In this document: piece by piece, positions 8,690 to 16,824 of the stretch | How positions within the stretch are numbered: the stretch's first letter is position 1 | How the letters are laid out: each line of letters starts with the position of its first letter | DNA from: Lachnospiraceae bacterium | GTDB taxonomy: Bacteria; Bacillota; Clostridia; Lachnospirales; Lachnospiraceae | Length of the DNA: 64,000 bases | NCBI GenBank assembly: GCA_902363555.1 | Contig: CABJAM010000006.1 | Location: 79,854 to 143,853 of the forward strand | Direction: 5' to 3' | Notes under the pieces: generated by a model | What the model was told of the DNA's origin: nothing | The model's input: only the letters and a program-made list of their open reading frames with translations | Database searches by the model: none | Translations under genes and position numbers: made by a program

Positions 8690-8717
8690 TTTAGAATTTG
8701 TTTGGGAATATTTAAGA
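8690..8717 (+). promoter_or_regulatory. Phased direct repeats, copy 3
   Basis: TTTAGA (8690), TTTGGG (8701) and TTAAGA (8712) lie at 11-base spacing, 135 bases upstream of the lysine-rich lipoprotein gene. The match is weaker than at the first two sites. Confidence 0.4.
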
Positions 8718-8852
8718 TTCTTCTGTGATAATAAAAATATCAAAAGAAACAATTCCTTGAAATATGGGAGAAAGGAGATGAAAAAGTTAAGAGGTAGGCA
8801 CTTTAAATAGCCTAAATACATATATAAATCCAAATTGTGAAAGGAGCAACAA

Positions 8853-9329
8853 ATGACAGATAATAAAAAAACGGTAAAGGGATTTTTTAAGAAAGGACTT
8901 GTATTCTGCATGATAGGTGTCATGGCACTTAGTATGGTGGCATGTGGCGGAACCAAAAACACCAAATCAAACGCTGATCAGCCAAAGACCAAGACAGAGT
9001 CTAGTCAGTCTACGGATAAGAAACAGAAGAATACAAAGAAGAAATCAGAAACTACAACCGATAAGAAACAGAAGAATACAAAGAAGAAATCGGAAACTAC
9101 AACCGATAAGAAAGATGATGCAGATAACACGCAGAACAAGAAGGACGCGGGATCAACGCAGAACAAGACAGATACTAAATCAAATCAGGGTCAAGAGAAT
9201 AACAATACTGAGTCAGGCAGCAAGAAAAATACAACGAATAAAAACAATAAGTTAAATAAGAAGGATAGGAGTACAGGAACACAGGAGTCAAATAAAAAAG
9301 GCGACACAGTAAAGGACAAAAATAACTAA
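8853..9329 (+). CDS. Lysine/threonine-rich lipoprotein
   Basis: A 158-residue protein with a basic start, hydrophobic segment and lipobox LSMVAC (lipidated cysteine at 31). The whole mature part is low-complexity, made of Lys, Thr, Asn, Ser, Asp and Gln, with a 15-residue unit (TDKKQKNTKKKSETT) twice in tandem. It should be anchored in the membrane and stretch as a flexible, positively charged spacer through the wall, possibly binding anionic wall polymers. AAAGGAG lies before the ATG. It sits directly upstream of the dlt-like operon, whose products should alter surface charge. The role is inferred. Confidence 0.75.
   Translation: MTDNKKTVKGFFKKGLVFCMIGVMALSMVACGGTKNTKSNADQPKTKTESSQSTDKKQKNTKKKSETTTDKKQKNTKKKSETTTDKKDDADNTQNKKDAGSTQNKTDTKSNQGQENNNTESGSKKNTTNKNNKLNKKDRSTGTQESNKKGDTVKDKNN
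9015..9104 (+). repeat. 45-bp tandem repeat, two copies, in the lipoprotein gene
   Basis: Two nearly identical 45-base units (9015-9059 and 9060-9104) encode the repeated TDKKQKNTKKKSETT unit. They differ by about one base, so the duplication is recent, and unit number could vary between strains. Confidence 0.85.
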
Positions 9330-9332
9330 GGG

Positions 9333-9363
9333 AAATGGGCTGTGCATTCGACACAGCCCATTT
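9333..9363 (+). terminator. Intrinsic terminator after the lipoprotein gene
   Basis: AAATGGGCTGTG (9333-9344) pairs with CACAGCCCATTT (9352-9363) around a 7-base loop, and a short T tract overlaps the right arm. It lies between the lipoprotein stop and the ligase start at 9384, so the dlt-like operon is either reached by read-through or has a promoter inside or close to this site that I cannot see. Confidence 0.85.
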
Positions 9364-9383
9364 TATGTGAAAGGAATACGATA

Positions 9384-10895
9384 ATGAACAATATCCTAGA
9401 ATATTTGGAGAAAACAGCAGCGGAGCGTTCCTATCACGTGGCAGTTGATGACGGGAGTATTTGTCTTACCTGGACAGAATTATTAGAGTTGTCCAGAAGA
9501 ATGGGGACAATATTCTGCAAAAAAACATATATGGGCAAGCCTGTTGTTTTATTGATGGAAAAAAGTGCATTGGCATTAGCAGCCATGTTTGGTGTTGTCT
9601 ATGCAGGTTGCTTTTATGTAATGATAGATCCGGCACAGCCGCCTGAGCGGATACGCGGAATTTTTCGGGTTTTGTCTCCGGAACTGGTGGTAACAAATAA
9701 AGAAAGTGAGAGACTGTTGGAACAAGCTGGGTATAGCAAAGGTAAATATCTTTTGAAGGATGCCATACATGAAGAAATAAATATGGAAAAACTCATCTCC
9801 GTTCGAGACAAAAGCCATGATACAGATCTGCTGTACGGGATTTTTACATCAGGTTCTACAGGGGTTCCAAAGGGTGTAGTTGTAAGCCATAAAGCTGTTA
9901 TTGATTTTATTACTCATTTCATAGATACATTTGGATTTACGACAAATGACCGGATTGGGAATCAGGCACCATTTGATTTTGATGTTTCTGTAAAAGACAT
10001 TTATACAAGCGTGATGACCGGAGCAACACTGATACTGATTCCAAAAACATTTTTTGCGGTTCCTCCGGTGCTTTTGGATTATCTGTGCGAGAAAAAGATA
10101 AATACGTTGATTTGGGCAGTATCTGCTTTGACGTTGATATCTGCACTGAAAGGACTCACATACAAGGTACCTAAAGATATAAAGAGGGTGATGTTCAGTG
10201 GGGAAGTTATGCCAACAAAACAATTAAGACTGTGGCAGGCAGCATTGCCGGAAACAGAATTTGTGAATCTATATGGACCTACGGAGATTACTTGTAATTG
10301 TACATATTATCCGGTGAAACGGATTTTTAGTGATGAAGAAAAGTTACCGCTTGGTAAACCGTTTCCGGGAAGGAAAGTATTTCTTTTGAATGAGGCAGGA
10401 AATGAGATTGCCATTGCAGGGAAAATCGGAGAAATATGTGTTGCAGGGGAGTCCTTGTCAGAAGGATATTATCACAATCTGTCAGAGACAAAGGCAAAGT
10501 TTATTGAAGCTTTTCAGGGGAAAATAAACAGACGATATTACCAGACAGGTGATTTGGGGTATTACGATATTAATGGTGAACTTTATTTTTCAGGGAGAAA
10601 GGATTTTCAGATTAAACATATGGGGCACCGCATCGAGCTGGAAGAGATTGAACACGCATTGAACCAGATAGAGGGTCTGGAAAGGAGCTGTTGTTTAATG
10701 AATCATAAGAAAAACCAGCTTGTTGCCTTTTATTTGGGGAATGTGGCAGTAGATGAAATCCGGAGGCAATTAGCGGAAAAAATTCCGTCTTATATGATTC
10801 CTCATAAAGTAGTGCAGATAAACAAGATGCCCCTGAATAAAAACGGAAAAATGGATCGTGAATATTTCAGGAATCGGATGGAGGTGGCAATGTAA
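9384..10895 (+). CDS. AMP-forming amino-acid:carrier-protein ligase (DltA / adenylation-domain family)
   Basis: A 503-residue stand-alone adenylation enzyme. Seen motifs in order: TSGSTGVPKGVVVSH (AMP/ATP loop), FDFDVSVKDIYTS (its aspartate usually holds the alpha-amino group of an amino acid), NLYGPTEITC, YQTGDLGYYD, RKDFQIKHMGHRIELEEIE and the C-terminal lysine region MPLNKNGKMDR. It should activate an amino acid with ATP and load it on the small carrier protein encoded at 12078. I chose ATG 9384 with GAAAGGA in front; a longer frame from 9342 begins inside the terminator. It overlaps the decarboxylase gene by one base (TAATG). The next gene, a decarboxylase, argues against plain D-alanine as the final group. 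The substrate is not readable by eye. Confidence 0.9.
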   Translation: MNNILEYLEKTAAERSYHVAVDDGSICLTWTELLELSRRMGTIFCKKTYMGKPVVLLMEKSALALAAMFGVVYAGCFYVMIDPAQPPERIRGIFRVLSPELVVTNKESERLLEQAGYSKGKYLLKDAIHEEINMEKLISVRDKSHDTDLLYGIFTSGSTGVPKGVVVSHKAVIDFITHFIDTFGFTTNDRIGNQAPFDFDVSVKDIYTSVMTGATLILIPKTFFAVPPVLLDYLCEKKINTLIWAVSALTLISALKGLTYKVPKDIKRVMFSGEVMPTKQLRLWQAALPETEFVNLYGPTEITCNCTYYPVKRIFSDEEKLPLGKPFPGRKVFLLNEAGNEIAIAGKIGEICVAGESLSEGYYHNLSETKAKFIEAFQGKINRRYYQTGDLGYYDINGELYFSGRKDFQIKHMGHRIELEEIEHALNQIEGLERSCCLMNHKKNQLVAFYLGNVAVDEIRRQLAEKIPSYMIPHKVVQINKMPLNKNGKMDREYFRNRMEVAM

Positions 10896-12112
10896 TGGAC
10901 ATGGAATGTTTGGAGTATGGAATTGTACGATATGGAACCCCATTATATATTTTTAATATTGATGAAATGAGGAAATGTGTTCAGGAGTTCCGCAGCATAC
11001 TTAAGGACAGAATAGGTTTGTGTTTTGCGATGAAAGCAAATCCTTTTCTTGTCAGCCAGATGTGTGCAGTGGTAGACCGGATTGAGGTGTGTTCTATGGG
11101 GGAATTTGAGATTTGTAAAGCACGTCGAATTCCTCCGGAGAAGGTATTAGTGTCCGGAGTATTGAAGAAAAAAGAGGACATTTATCATATACTGGATTTT
11201 TACCGGGGGAAATGCACTTATACGGTAGAATCGCTGAATCAGTTTTATTGTTTTGTGGATTGGTGTGATGCTAATAATGAAGTGATTCATGTGTATCTTA
11301 GACTGACCAGCGGAAACCAATTCGGAATGGATAAAGAGATTATCCAAAATATCATTGAAGTGGGAAAAATGTGTCCGTTTCTAAAAATTCAAGGTATTCA
11401 TTATTTTACCGGTACGCAGAAAAAAACAGTAGAGAAGGTAAGGAAAGAACTGGAATATCTCGATCAGTTCTGTAAAGAACTGGAAGAAGAGACGGGATTT
11501 GAAATAGAGGAACTGGAGTATGGCCCAGGAATTTCAGTTGCTTATTTTGAAGGTCAGAAAGATACGATGGAAAGCGATATAAGCGTACTTGCAGAAGCGG
11601 TATCCAAAATGCAGTGGAAAGGCTCGATTATGTTGGAAATGGGGCGTGCCCTTGCAGCTTCATGCGGTTATTATCTGACTGGGGTGTACGATATAAAACA
11701 GAACGATGGGAAAAATTATTGTATCGTTGACGGTGGGATTCATCAGATGAATTATGATGGACAAATCCGTGGAATGTATCAGCCTCTGTTTCGGGTAAGT
11801 CCTGAGCATGAACAGGGAAAGTTTAAGGAATGGACGGTATGTGGTGCGCTTTGCACAACCAATGATGTGCTGATGCAGAAAGCAGTTATAAAAGACTTAA
11901 GGATAGGAAATATCCTCATATTTGAGCGTGCAGGGGCATATTCCATGACAGAAGGAATGGCGCTGTTTTTGAGTCATGCACTTCCAAAAGTTGCTTTTTA
12001 CAGTAAAGAAATGGGATGGAAATTAATTCGTGAAGAACGTTCCACTTATGAAGATAATATGGAAAAGGAGATAAAAAATGGACACTTTGATGAATATTTT
12101 AACAGAACTTGA
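10895..12112 (+). CDS. Fold-type III PLP-dependent amino-acid decarboxylase (LysA/BtrK-like)
   Basis: A 405-residue member of the Orn/DAP/Arg decarboxylase-2 family. The PLP lysine is K47 in CFAMKANP; other family landmarks are IHYFTGTQ (where LysA has HxHIGSQ), EYGPGI (phosphate-binding glycine loop), EMGRALAASCGYY and CGALCTTND, with the cysteine and aspartate of the partner active site. In the family, members encoded beside a ligase and an acyl carrier protein (BtrK of butirosin synthesis; the exosortase-associated decarboxylases) act on an aminoacyl group bound to the carrier. Its position between ligase and carrier gene suggests the same here. A free-amino-acid decarboxylase or meso-diaminopimelate decarboxylase is the alternative. 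It overlaps the carrier gene by 35 bases. Confidence 0.88.
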   Translation: MDMECLEYGIVRYGTPLYIFNIDEMRKCVQEFRSILKDRIGLCFAMKANPFLVSQMCAVVDRIEVCSMGEFEICKARRIPPEKVLVSGVLKKKEDIYHILDFYRGKCTYTVESLNQFYCFVDWCDANNEVIHVYLRLTSGNQFGMDKEIIQNIIEVGKMCPFLKIQGIHYFTGTQKKTVEKVRKELEYLDQFCKELEEETGFEIEELEYGPGISVAYFEGQKDTMESDISVLAEAVSKMQWKGSIMLEMGRALAASCGYYLTGVYDIKQNDGKNYCIVDGGIHQMNYDGQIRGMYQPLFRVSPEHEQGKFKEWTVCGALCTTNDVLMQKAVIKDLRIGNILIFERAGAYSMTEGMALFLSHALPKVAFYSKEMGWKLIREERSTYEDNMEKEIKNGHFDEYFNRT

Positions 12113-12305
12113 TAACAGTATTGCATGGGAGAAGGAAGATGCCCTGATAGATGATCGGATATTGGATTCTTTCGGGGTAATTTCACTGGTGTCCGAATTA
12201 GAAGAAGCTTTTTCAATAGAGATTGAAGCATCTGAGATGATACCGGGGAATTTCAATTCTGTGGAGGCTATGAGAGAGATGATACTAAGGTTGCAGGAGA
12301 GATAA
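12078..12305 (+). CDS. Acyl carrier protein (DltC-like)
   Basis: A 75-residue acidic four-helix carrier. The DSFG motif gives Ser31 as the site for 4'-phosphopantetheine; DDRILDSFGVISLVSELEE and the IEI loop are typical. It should hold the activated aminoacyl group made by the ligase, offer it to the decarboxylase, and present the product to the MBOAT protein at the membrane. The start overlaps the decarboxylase gene and follows an AAAAGGAG site. One base separates its stop from the MBOAT start, so translation is coupled. Confidence 0.92.
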   Translation: MDTLMNILTELDNSIAWEKEDALIDDRILDSFGVISLVSELEEAFSIEIEASEMIPGNFNSVEAMREMILRLQER

Positions 12306-12306
12306 A

Positions 12307-13896
12307 ATGGCTTATCATACATCACTATATTTGTTTGTATTCCTTCCGATTGTACTTTTGGTTTATCAGTTTACACCTAAAAAGATACGTTGGCTGACAT
12401 TATTATTATCTGGGTATGTGTTTTTTTGGATGATCAGTGGAAAACTTGTGATTTACTTGATTGGCACTACCATGTTTACTCACTATATCGGTGTATGGCT
12501 GGCTGATTTGAAACTGCAATCTAAAATGGAAACTGCAGGGAAAGACTGGAAGGAATGTGCCGGTATTAAAAAGCAATATAAGAAGAAAGAAAAAATAGTA
12601 CTTGCTGGTGGAGTTATATTGTTGCTGTCGGTTCTGGCATATTTAAAATATTATAATTTTTTTGCAAGGAATGCGAATATTGTGCTGGAGGCTGCAGGAA
12701 GTCCGATCCTTTTGACGGCAAAAGAACTGTTACTCCCCATTGGGATTTCTTTCTATACACTGCAGGCTATCGGCTATATGGCAGATGTGTACTGGGAGAA
12801 GATTACCGCACAGCAGCATCCGGGGAAAATAGCTTTGTTTCTTGGATTTTTTCCACAGATTATGGAAGGGCCGATCAGCATGTATCCCCAGACAGCGGAT
12901 GCTTTATGGGAAGGAAAGGCGATTACAGGAGAAAATCTGTCACAGGGCATTGTACGTATTCTCTGGGGATTATTTAAGAAGATGATCATTGCAGATCGGC
13001 TGTATGTATTCGTAACAGCTGTTTTTGAAAATTATGAAAAATATAGTGGCGTAATTGTTGTAGCAGCGGCAGTGGCGTATACTGTTCAACTGTATATGGA
13101 ATTTTCCGGTTGCATGGACATTATTATTGGGAGCGGTAAACTGTTTGGGGTAGTCTTACCGGAAAATTTCCGACAGCCTTTTATGGCACGCAATGCTGCA
13201 GATTTTTGGAGACGGTGGCATATTACCCTGGGGGCATGGTTTAAAGCCTATGTTTTTTATCCAGTGTCAGTATCTGGAATCGTCAAGAAATGGAATCGGT
13301 TTGGCCGGAAATATTTGGAAAAATACATAACAAAATTGGGTGTTTCCGCATTTGCACTTTTCCCGGTATGGGTTTGCAATGGACTGTGGCACGGACCGAG
13401 ATGGAGTTATATTTTTTATGGTATGTACTATTTTGTGATTCTTTTAGGTGGGATTGCACTGGAACCCGCAAGAAATAAATTCATAAAAATCTGCCATATA
13501 AATGAGGATGCGCTATACTTTAAAATCCCCCAGATTTTAAAGACATGGGTCATTATTTTTACAGGAGAACTTTTTTTCCGGGCAAATGGATTATATGCGG
13601 GGTTAAGAATGTTCAGGAGTATTTTTAACAATTTTGAATTGCAGAATTTATGGGATGGCACATTCCTGACATTTGGCCTGGATAAGGCGGATTATCTTAT
13701 CATTACAGCCGGATGTGTGGTAGTGGCCTTCGTTGGAACGATAAGAGAAAGGGAACTGTTGGGCGAACTTGGGCTCCGAAAATTATGGTTTCCGGTAAGG
13801 TGGGCAGTCTACTATGGATTGATTCTTGCGGTAGTTATTTTCGGTGCATACGGAATCGGATATCAGCAGGTAGATTTGATTTATGCGGGATTTTAA
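12307..13896 (+). CDS. MBOAT-family membrane O-acyltransferase (DltB/AlgI-like)
   Basis: A 529-residue protein with about ten membrane helices. MBOAT landmarks: PIGISFYTLQAIGYMADVYW, FPQIMEGPI, the WRRWHITLGAWF block and the GLWHGPRW block, whose histidine is the conserved catalytic residue of the family. It should take the acyl group from the carrier protein on the inside and pass it across the membrane to a surface acceptor, as DltB does for D-alanine. Its length is nearer to AlgI-type than to typical DltB (about 400-415 residues). It lies between the carrier and SGNH genes and overlaps the latter by 14 bases. The acceptor (teichoic acid, glycan or lipid) is unknown. Confidence 0.9.
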   Translation: MAYHTSLYLFVFLPIVLLVYQFTPKKIRWLTLLLSGYVFFWMISGKLVIYLIGTTMFTHYIGVWLADLKLQSKMETAGKDWKECAGIKKQYKKKEKIVLAGGVILLLSVLAYLKYYNFFARNANIVLEAAGSPILLTAKELLLPIGISFYTLQAIGYMADVYWEKITAQQHPGKIALFLGFFPQIMEGPISMYPQTADALWEGKAITGENLSQGIVRILWGLFKKMIIADRLYVFVTAVFENYEKYSGVIVVAAAVAYTVQLYMEFSGCMDIIIGSGKLFGVVLPENFRQPFMARNAADFWRRWHITLGAWFKAYVFYPVSVSGIVKKWNRFGRKYLEKYITKLGVSAFALFPVWVCNGLWHGPRWSYIFYGMYYFVILLGGIALEPARNKFIKICHINEDALYFKIPQILKTWVIIFTGELFFRANGLYAGLRMFRSIFNNFELQNLWDGTFLTFGLDKADYLIITAGCVVVAFVGTIRERELLGELGLRKLWFPVRWAVYYGLILAVVIFGAYGIGYQQVDLIYAGF

Positions 13897-14872
13897 GAAG
13901 ATTGTAAAAAACCTTACTTTTTTTGTTATCCTGTTTGCCATTTTTGCGGGAGTATCAAACAAAATGGAGACAGTATTAATAGAAAATGATAATTTGGTAC
14001 ACAGTAGAAATAAAAGTGTGTTCCGGATCTTAAGAGAACCGGAAAAAAGTATAGATGTGATTGTGTTAGGAGATAGTTTAAGTTATTCCGCAATTTCTCC
14101 GATGGTATTATGGAAATATCACGGGATAACGACTTATGTATGCGGGCAATCCGGACAAGAGATACAGGAAACCTATCATATGTTGGAAACAGCATTGGAA
14201 ACACAGTCACCCAAATTGGTGATTTTGGAAACAAATGTGATGTTTCGAGGAAATCCTGGGCTGGCAAGTTTGAGGGAAACCATTGAAGCGTGGGGAAATC
14301 ATTATATTCCTATCTTTCGTTGTCATGACATTTGGAAATCATTTTTGATAGAAAAGCAGTATCCGGAAGAAAATTATAAAGGTTTTGCTTTTCGCTGTGA
14401 TGTGCATCCATATGAGAAGGGGGAGTATATGCAGGAAACGGAGCAAAGAGAAGAGATGACGGATACTGTTATAACATATATGGAAAAAATTGAGGAACTT
14501 TGCAAAGAGAAGAATGTAAAACTGCTTTTGCTTGGTACACCGTCCCCTGTAAACTATAATTATCGCAGACATAATAGTGTTCGTACCTATGCAACAGAGC
14601 ATTCATTGGATTATTTAGACCTGAATCTGAAATTAAATGAAGTAGGGATAGACTGGAAGACAGACAGTTTGGATAAGGGGGATCATTTAAATATTTCTGG
14701 TGCACAGAAAGTCACGAAATATCTGGGAGAGTATTTAAAGTCGGAGTATGAACTTCCGGATCATCGTGGGGAAGCTCCTTATGCAGCATGGGATAAGGAA
14801 GCGGAAGAATATAGTCAAAAGGCAGAAGATAATCTGAAAGTGATGATAAAAAATGATGATAGAACAGGCTGA
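13883..14872 (+). CDS. Membrane-anchored SGNH-type protein, DltD/AlgX-like
   Basis: A 329-residue protein with one N-terminal membrane helix (about 8-25) and an outside SGNH-hydrolase-like domain: VLGDSLSYSAIS carries the block I serine, CGQSGQEIQ the block II glycine, ETNVMFRGNPG a block III-like asparagine, and DKGDHLNISG the C-terminal Asp-x-x-His pair. In dlt operons DltD has this fold and moves D-alanine onto lipoteichoic acid; AlgX/AlgJ act similarly with AlgI. I infer the final surface transfer step with the MBOAT protein. It overlaps its neighbours on both sides (14 and 20 bases), a mark of a tight operon. Confidence 0.85.
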   Translation: MRDFKKIVKNLTFFVILFAIFAGVSNKMETVLIENDNLVHSRNKSVFRILREPEKSIDVIVLGDSLSYSAISPMVLWKYHGITTYVCGQSGQEIQETYHMLETALETQSPKLVILETNVMFRGNPGLASLRETIEAWGNHYIPIFRCHDIWKSFLIEKQYPEENYKGFAFRCDVHPYEKGEYMQETEQREEMTDTVITYMEKIEELCKEKNVKLLLLGTPSPVNYNYRRHNSVRTYATEHSLDYLDLNLKLNEVGIDWKTDSLDKGDHLNISGAQKVTKYLGEYLKSEYELPDHRGEAPYAAWDKEAEEYSQKAEDNLKVMIKNDDRTG

Positions 14873-15437
14873 AAAATGGAAAAAGAGAATGACTGCATTG
14901 TTTTTCATATTCTGTATAGCGCTTTGTGGGGTATTGATTAAAGCATATCTGGATGGAAAATTTGATTCTGCGGAGACATTACAACAATATATAGCCGGAT
15001 TTGGATTGCTGGCACCAGTTGTATTAGTGACGGTTCAGGCAGTCCAAGTGGTACTGCCCGTGCTGCCTGGATTTCTTGGATGCATAGTAGGTGCTGTTAT
15101 GTTTGGATGGGCAGGAGGATTCTGGTGCAATTATATAGGAATTTCAATGGGCTCCCTTATTGCTTTTATCCTTGCCAGAAAGTATGGACAGGGGCTTGTG
15201 AGTAAGATGTTTCCAGGAAAAAAATATGATAAATGGGCTGGATGGGCTGCTGAAAGCAAATCCTATACGGTTCTGCTTTTTCTTGGTATGGTACTGCCTC
15301 TGTTTCCAGACGATTATTTTTGCTATTTTACAGGGATTACGAAAATGAGTTTCCGTAAATTTGCAGCAATTATTATTGTTGGAAAACCATGGTGTATTTT
15401 GGCATACAGTATTATATTTTCTACGGCGGCATCATAG
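14853..15437 (+). CDS. TVP38/TMEM64 (DedA-superfamily, VTT domain) membrane protein
   Basis: A 194-residue protein with five or six membrane helices. Typical VTT features are the glycine-rich block VLPGFLGCIVGAVMFGWAGGFW, the helix GSLIAFILARKYG, and the motif FPDDYFCYFTGITKMSFRKF followed by GKPW. Proteins of this superfamily are linked to flipping or scrambling of phospholipids and of undecaprenyl phosphate. Placed between the SGNH gene and a phosphatidyltransferase gene, it may move the lipid acceptor or carrier. It starts inside the preceding gene. Confidence 0.85.
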   Translation: MMIEQAEKWKKRMTALFFIFCIALCGVLIKAYLDGKFDSAETLQQYIAGFGLLAPVVLVTVQAVQVVLPVLPGFLGCIVGAVMFGWAGGFWCNYIGISMGSLIAFILARKYGQGLVSKMFPGKKYDKWAGWAAESKSYTVLLFLGMVLPLFPDDYFCYFTGITKMSFRKFAAIIIVGKPWCILAYSIIFSTAAS

Positions 15438-15463
15438 GCCGTGGGGAGAGGTGAAGAAGAGAG

Positions 15464-16108
15464 ATGGAAGAAAGGAAAAAATTAAACGGTTATTATAATT
15501 ACACAGTGGTACTAACGTATCTGGGAATGCTGGTGGGATTTACCGGGATTATATATACAATGGAAGGCTGGTATCGGCAGGCGGTTCTATGTCTTATGAT
15601 AGCAGGTGTCTGTGATATGTTTGATGGTACGATTGCTGCTACAAAACAGCGTGACGAACAGGAAAAGAAATTTGGTATTCAGATAGATTCACTAAGTGAT
15701 TTGGTTTGCTTTGGGGTCCTCCCGGCATTATTTACATACAATATCAGCGGTAAAAGTTATTTGGGATTTCTGGTGTGTTGCTTGTATGTGTTATGTGCCT
15801 TGATTCGTCTGGCGTATTTTAATGTAATGGAGGAAGAAAGACAGAAAATAGAAAGTGGGAGGAGGTCATATTATCTTGGACTTCCGGTAACTGCGTCTGC
15901 ATTATTGTTGCCAGCATTTTATATGATTGGAAACAGAATTTCATATGGAAGCCGAGGGCTTTGGCAGACAGTTCTTGTAATGATGGCGGTGGCATTTATA
16001 TTACCTTTCAAAGTGAAAAAACCTTATTTAGCGGGGAAAATAGGGATAGTGTTTACGGGACTGATAGAATTTGTTATTCTATTAATGGGTTTAGGGTTAG
16101 AAGTATGA
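15464..16108 (+). CDS. pssA: CDP-alcohol phosphatidyltransferase, PssA-like
   Basis: A 214-residue membrane enzyme with about six helices. The family signature D-x2-D-G-x2-A-(R)-x8-G-x3-D-x3-D appears as DMFDGTIAATKQRDEQEKKF, then GIQIDSLSD; the usual arginine after A is an alanine. The following LVCFGVLPALFTY is characteristic of the phosphatidylserine synthase group, which joins CDP-diacylglycerol and L-serine. An AGAGGTGAAGAAGAG ribosome site precedes the ATG. Its stop overlaps by four bases the start of a decayed psd gene, which in the usual pathway turns phosphatidylserine into phosphatidylethanolamine. If PssA is active, the local route now stops at phosphatidylserine. Another alcohol acceptor is possible. 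Confidence 0.8.
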   Translation: MEERKKLNGYYNYTVVLTYLGMLVGFTGIIYTMEGWYRQAVLCLMIAGVCDMFDGTIAATKQRDEQEKKFGIQIDSLSDLVCFGVLPALFTYNISGKSYLGFLVCCLYVLCALIRLAYFNVMEEERQKIESGRRSYYLGLPVTASALLLPAFYMIGNRISYGSRGLWQTVLVMMAVAFILPFKVKKPYLAGKIGIVFTGLIEFVILLMGLGLEV

Positions 16109-16740
16109 AGAAAAAAACTTTGCTGATTCGTTTTTTTATCAGACAGTGCCCGGCCGGAGCATATTGAAAATTTTAGTTCAACTGTGAGTGTCACGGCAAA
16201 TGGGAATCTTTTTAAACTCCAAATTTTACAGATGGCTGGTGTCTGTGTTTGTGAAAAAGCAAGGGATAAATATAGATGAATAAGAAAAAAGGGTTATAAG
16301 TATTTTAACGATTTTTTTATACGGAAACGAAACAAAGAACGGATTGATATAACATAAAATCATCTGATCAATCCATGTGATGGATATTTGGGTGTATATC
16401 CTATAGAAGAAAGTGGAACATATAAGATTAAAAATACAGAATATCATTTGGAACAATTATTTGACAGCATTGCATTGGCGAAGAAGTTTTTAGGAGGATA
16501 CTGTATGATATTTAGCCTGACTCCAAGGCATTACCACAAATATTTTAATATCTGCGATAGAGACAAGATTAAGCCTAATCTTTTGGGATATGTGATACAT
16601 ATGGAGATTGGGGCACTTCGAGTAGGGAAAATTTGTAATAATCATAGCGGCAGCAAGGTTTTACAGGACCAGGAAAAAGGCTATTTTGAATTTGGTGGTT
16701 CTAGATTTTGATATTGTTAGAAAAAATAGGGTAAAAATTG
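16105..16740 (+). pseudogene. psd: Phosphatidylserine decarboxylase, frameshifted
   Basis: The start codon overlaps the pssA stop (ATGA). Pieces of a Psd protein can be read in order through several frames: FFYQTVPGRSILKILVQ, then SVTAN, NSKFYRWLVSVFVKKQGI, YEKKGYKYFNDFF (with an indel), NPCDGYLGVYPIEESGTYKI, FSLTPRHYHKYF, HMEIGALRVGKI and KGYFEFGGS. At least four indels and two stops separate them; the first is a shortened T run at about 16131-16137. A base is also missing right after GGS, the self-cleavage site that makes the pyruvoyl group. The gene is dead. The longest open part (16388-16711) cannot work alone. This pseudogene accounts for the whole 16109-16740 stretch. Confidence 0.85.
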
Positions 16741-16824
16741 AAAAAAGAATCATGCAGGATCAAGAAACGTAAGTTCGCATGGGAACAATGGTAGGGATTT
16801 TCAAAAGAAAGCGGGGAATACAGT

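Noticed and set aside
8917..9255. Arginine-rich frame over the lipoprotein gene
   Set aside because: Shadow frame of a Lys-rich low-complexity gene; no ribosome site, and the lipoprotein has signal peptide and lipobox.
9342..9383. Longer N-terminus of the ligase from ATG 9342
   Set aside because: It starts inside the preceding terminator hairpin and has no ribosome site; ATG 9384 has one and fits the family length.
16388..16711. Independent small gene of 107 codons
   Set aside because: It is the longest open piece of the broken psd and has no start signal of its own.
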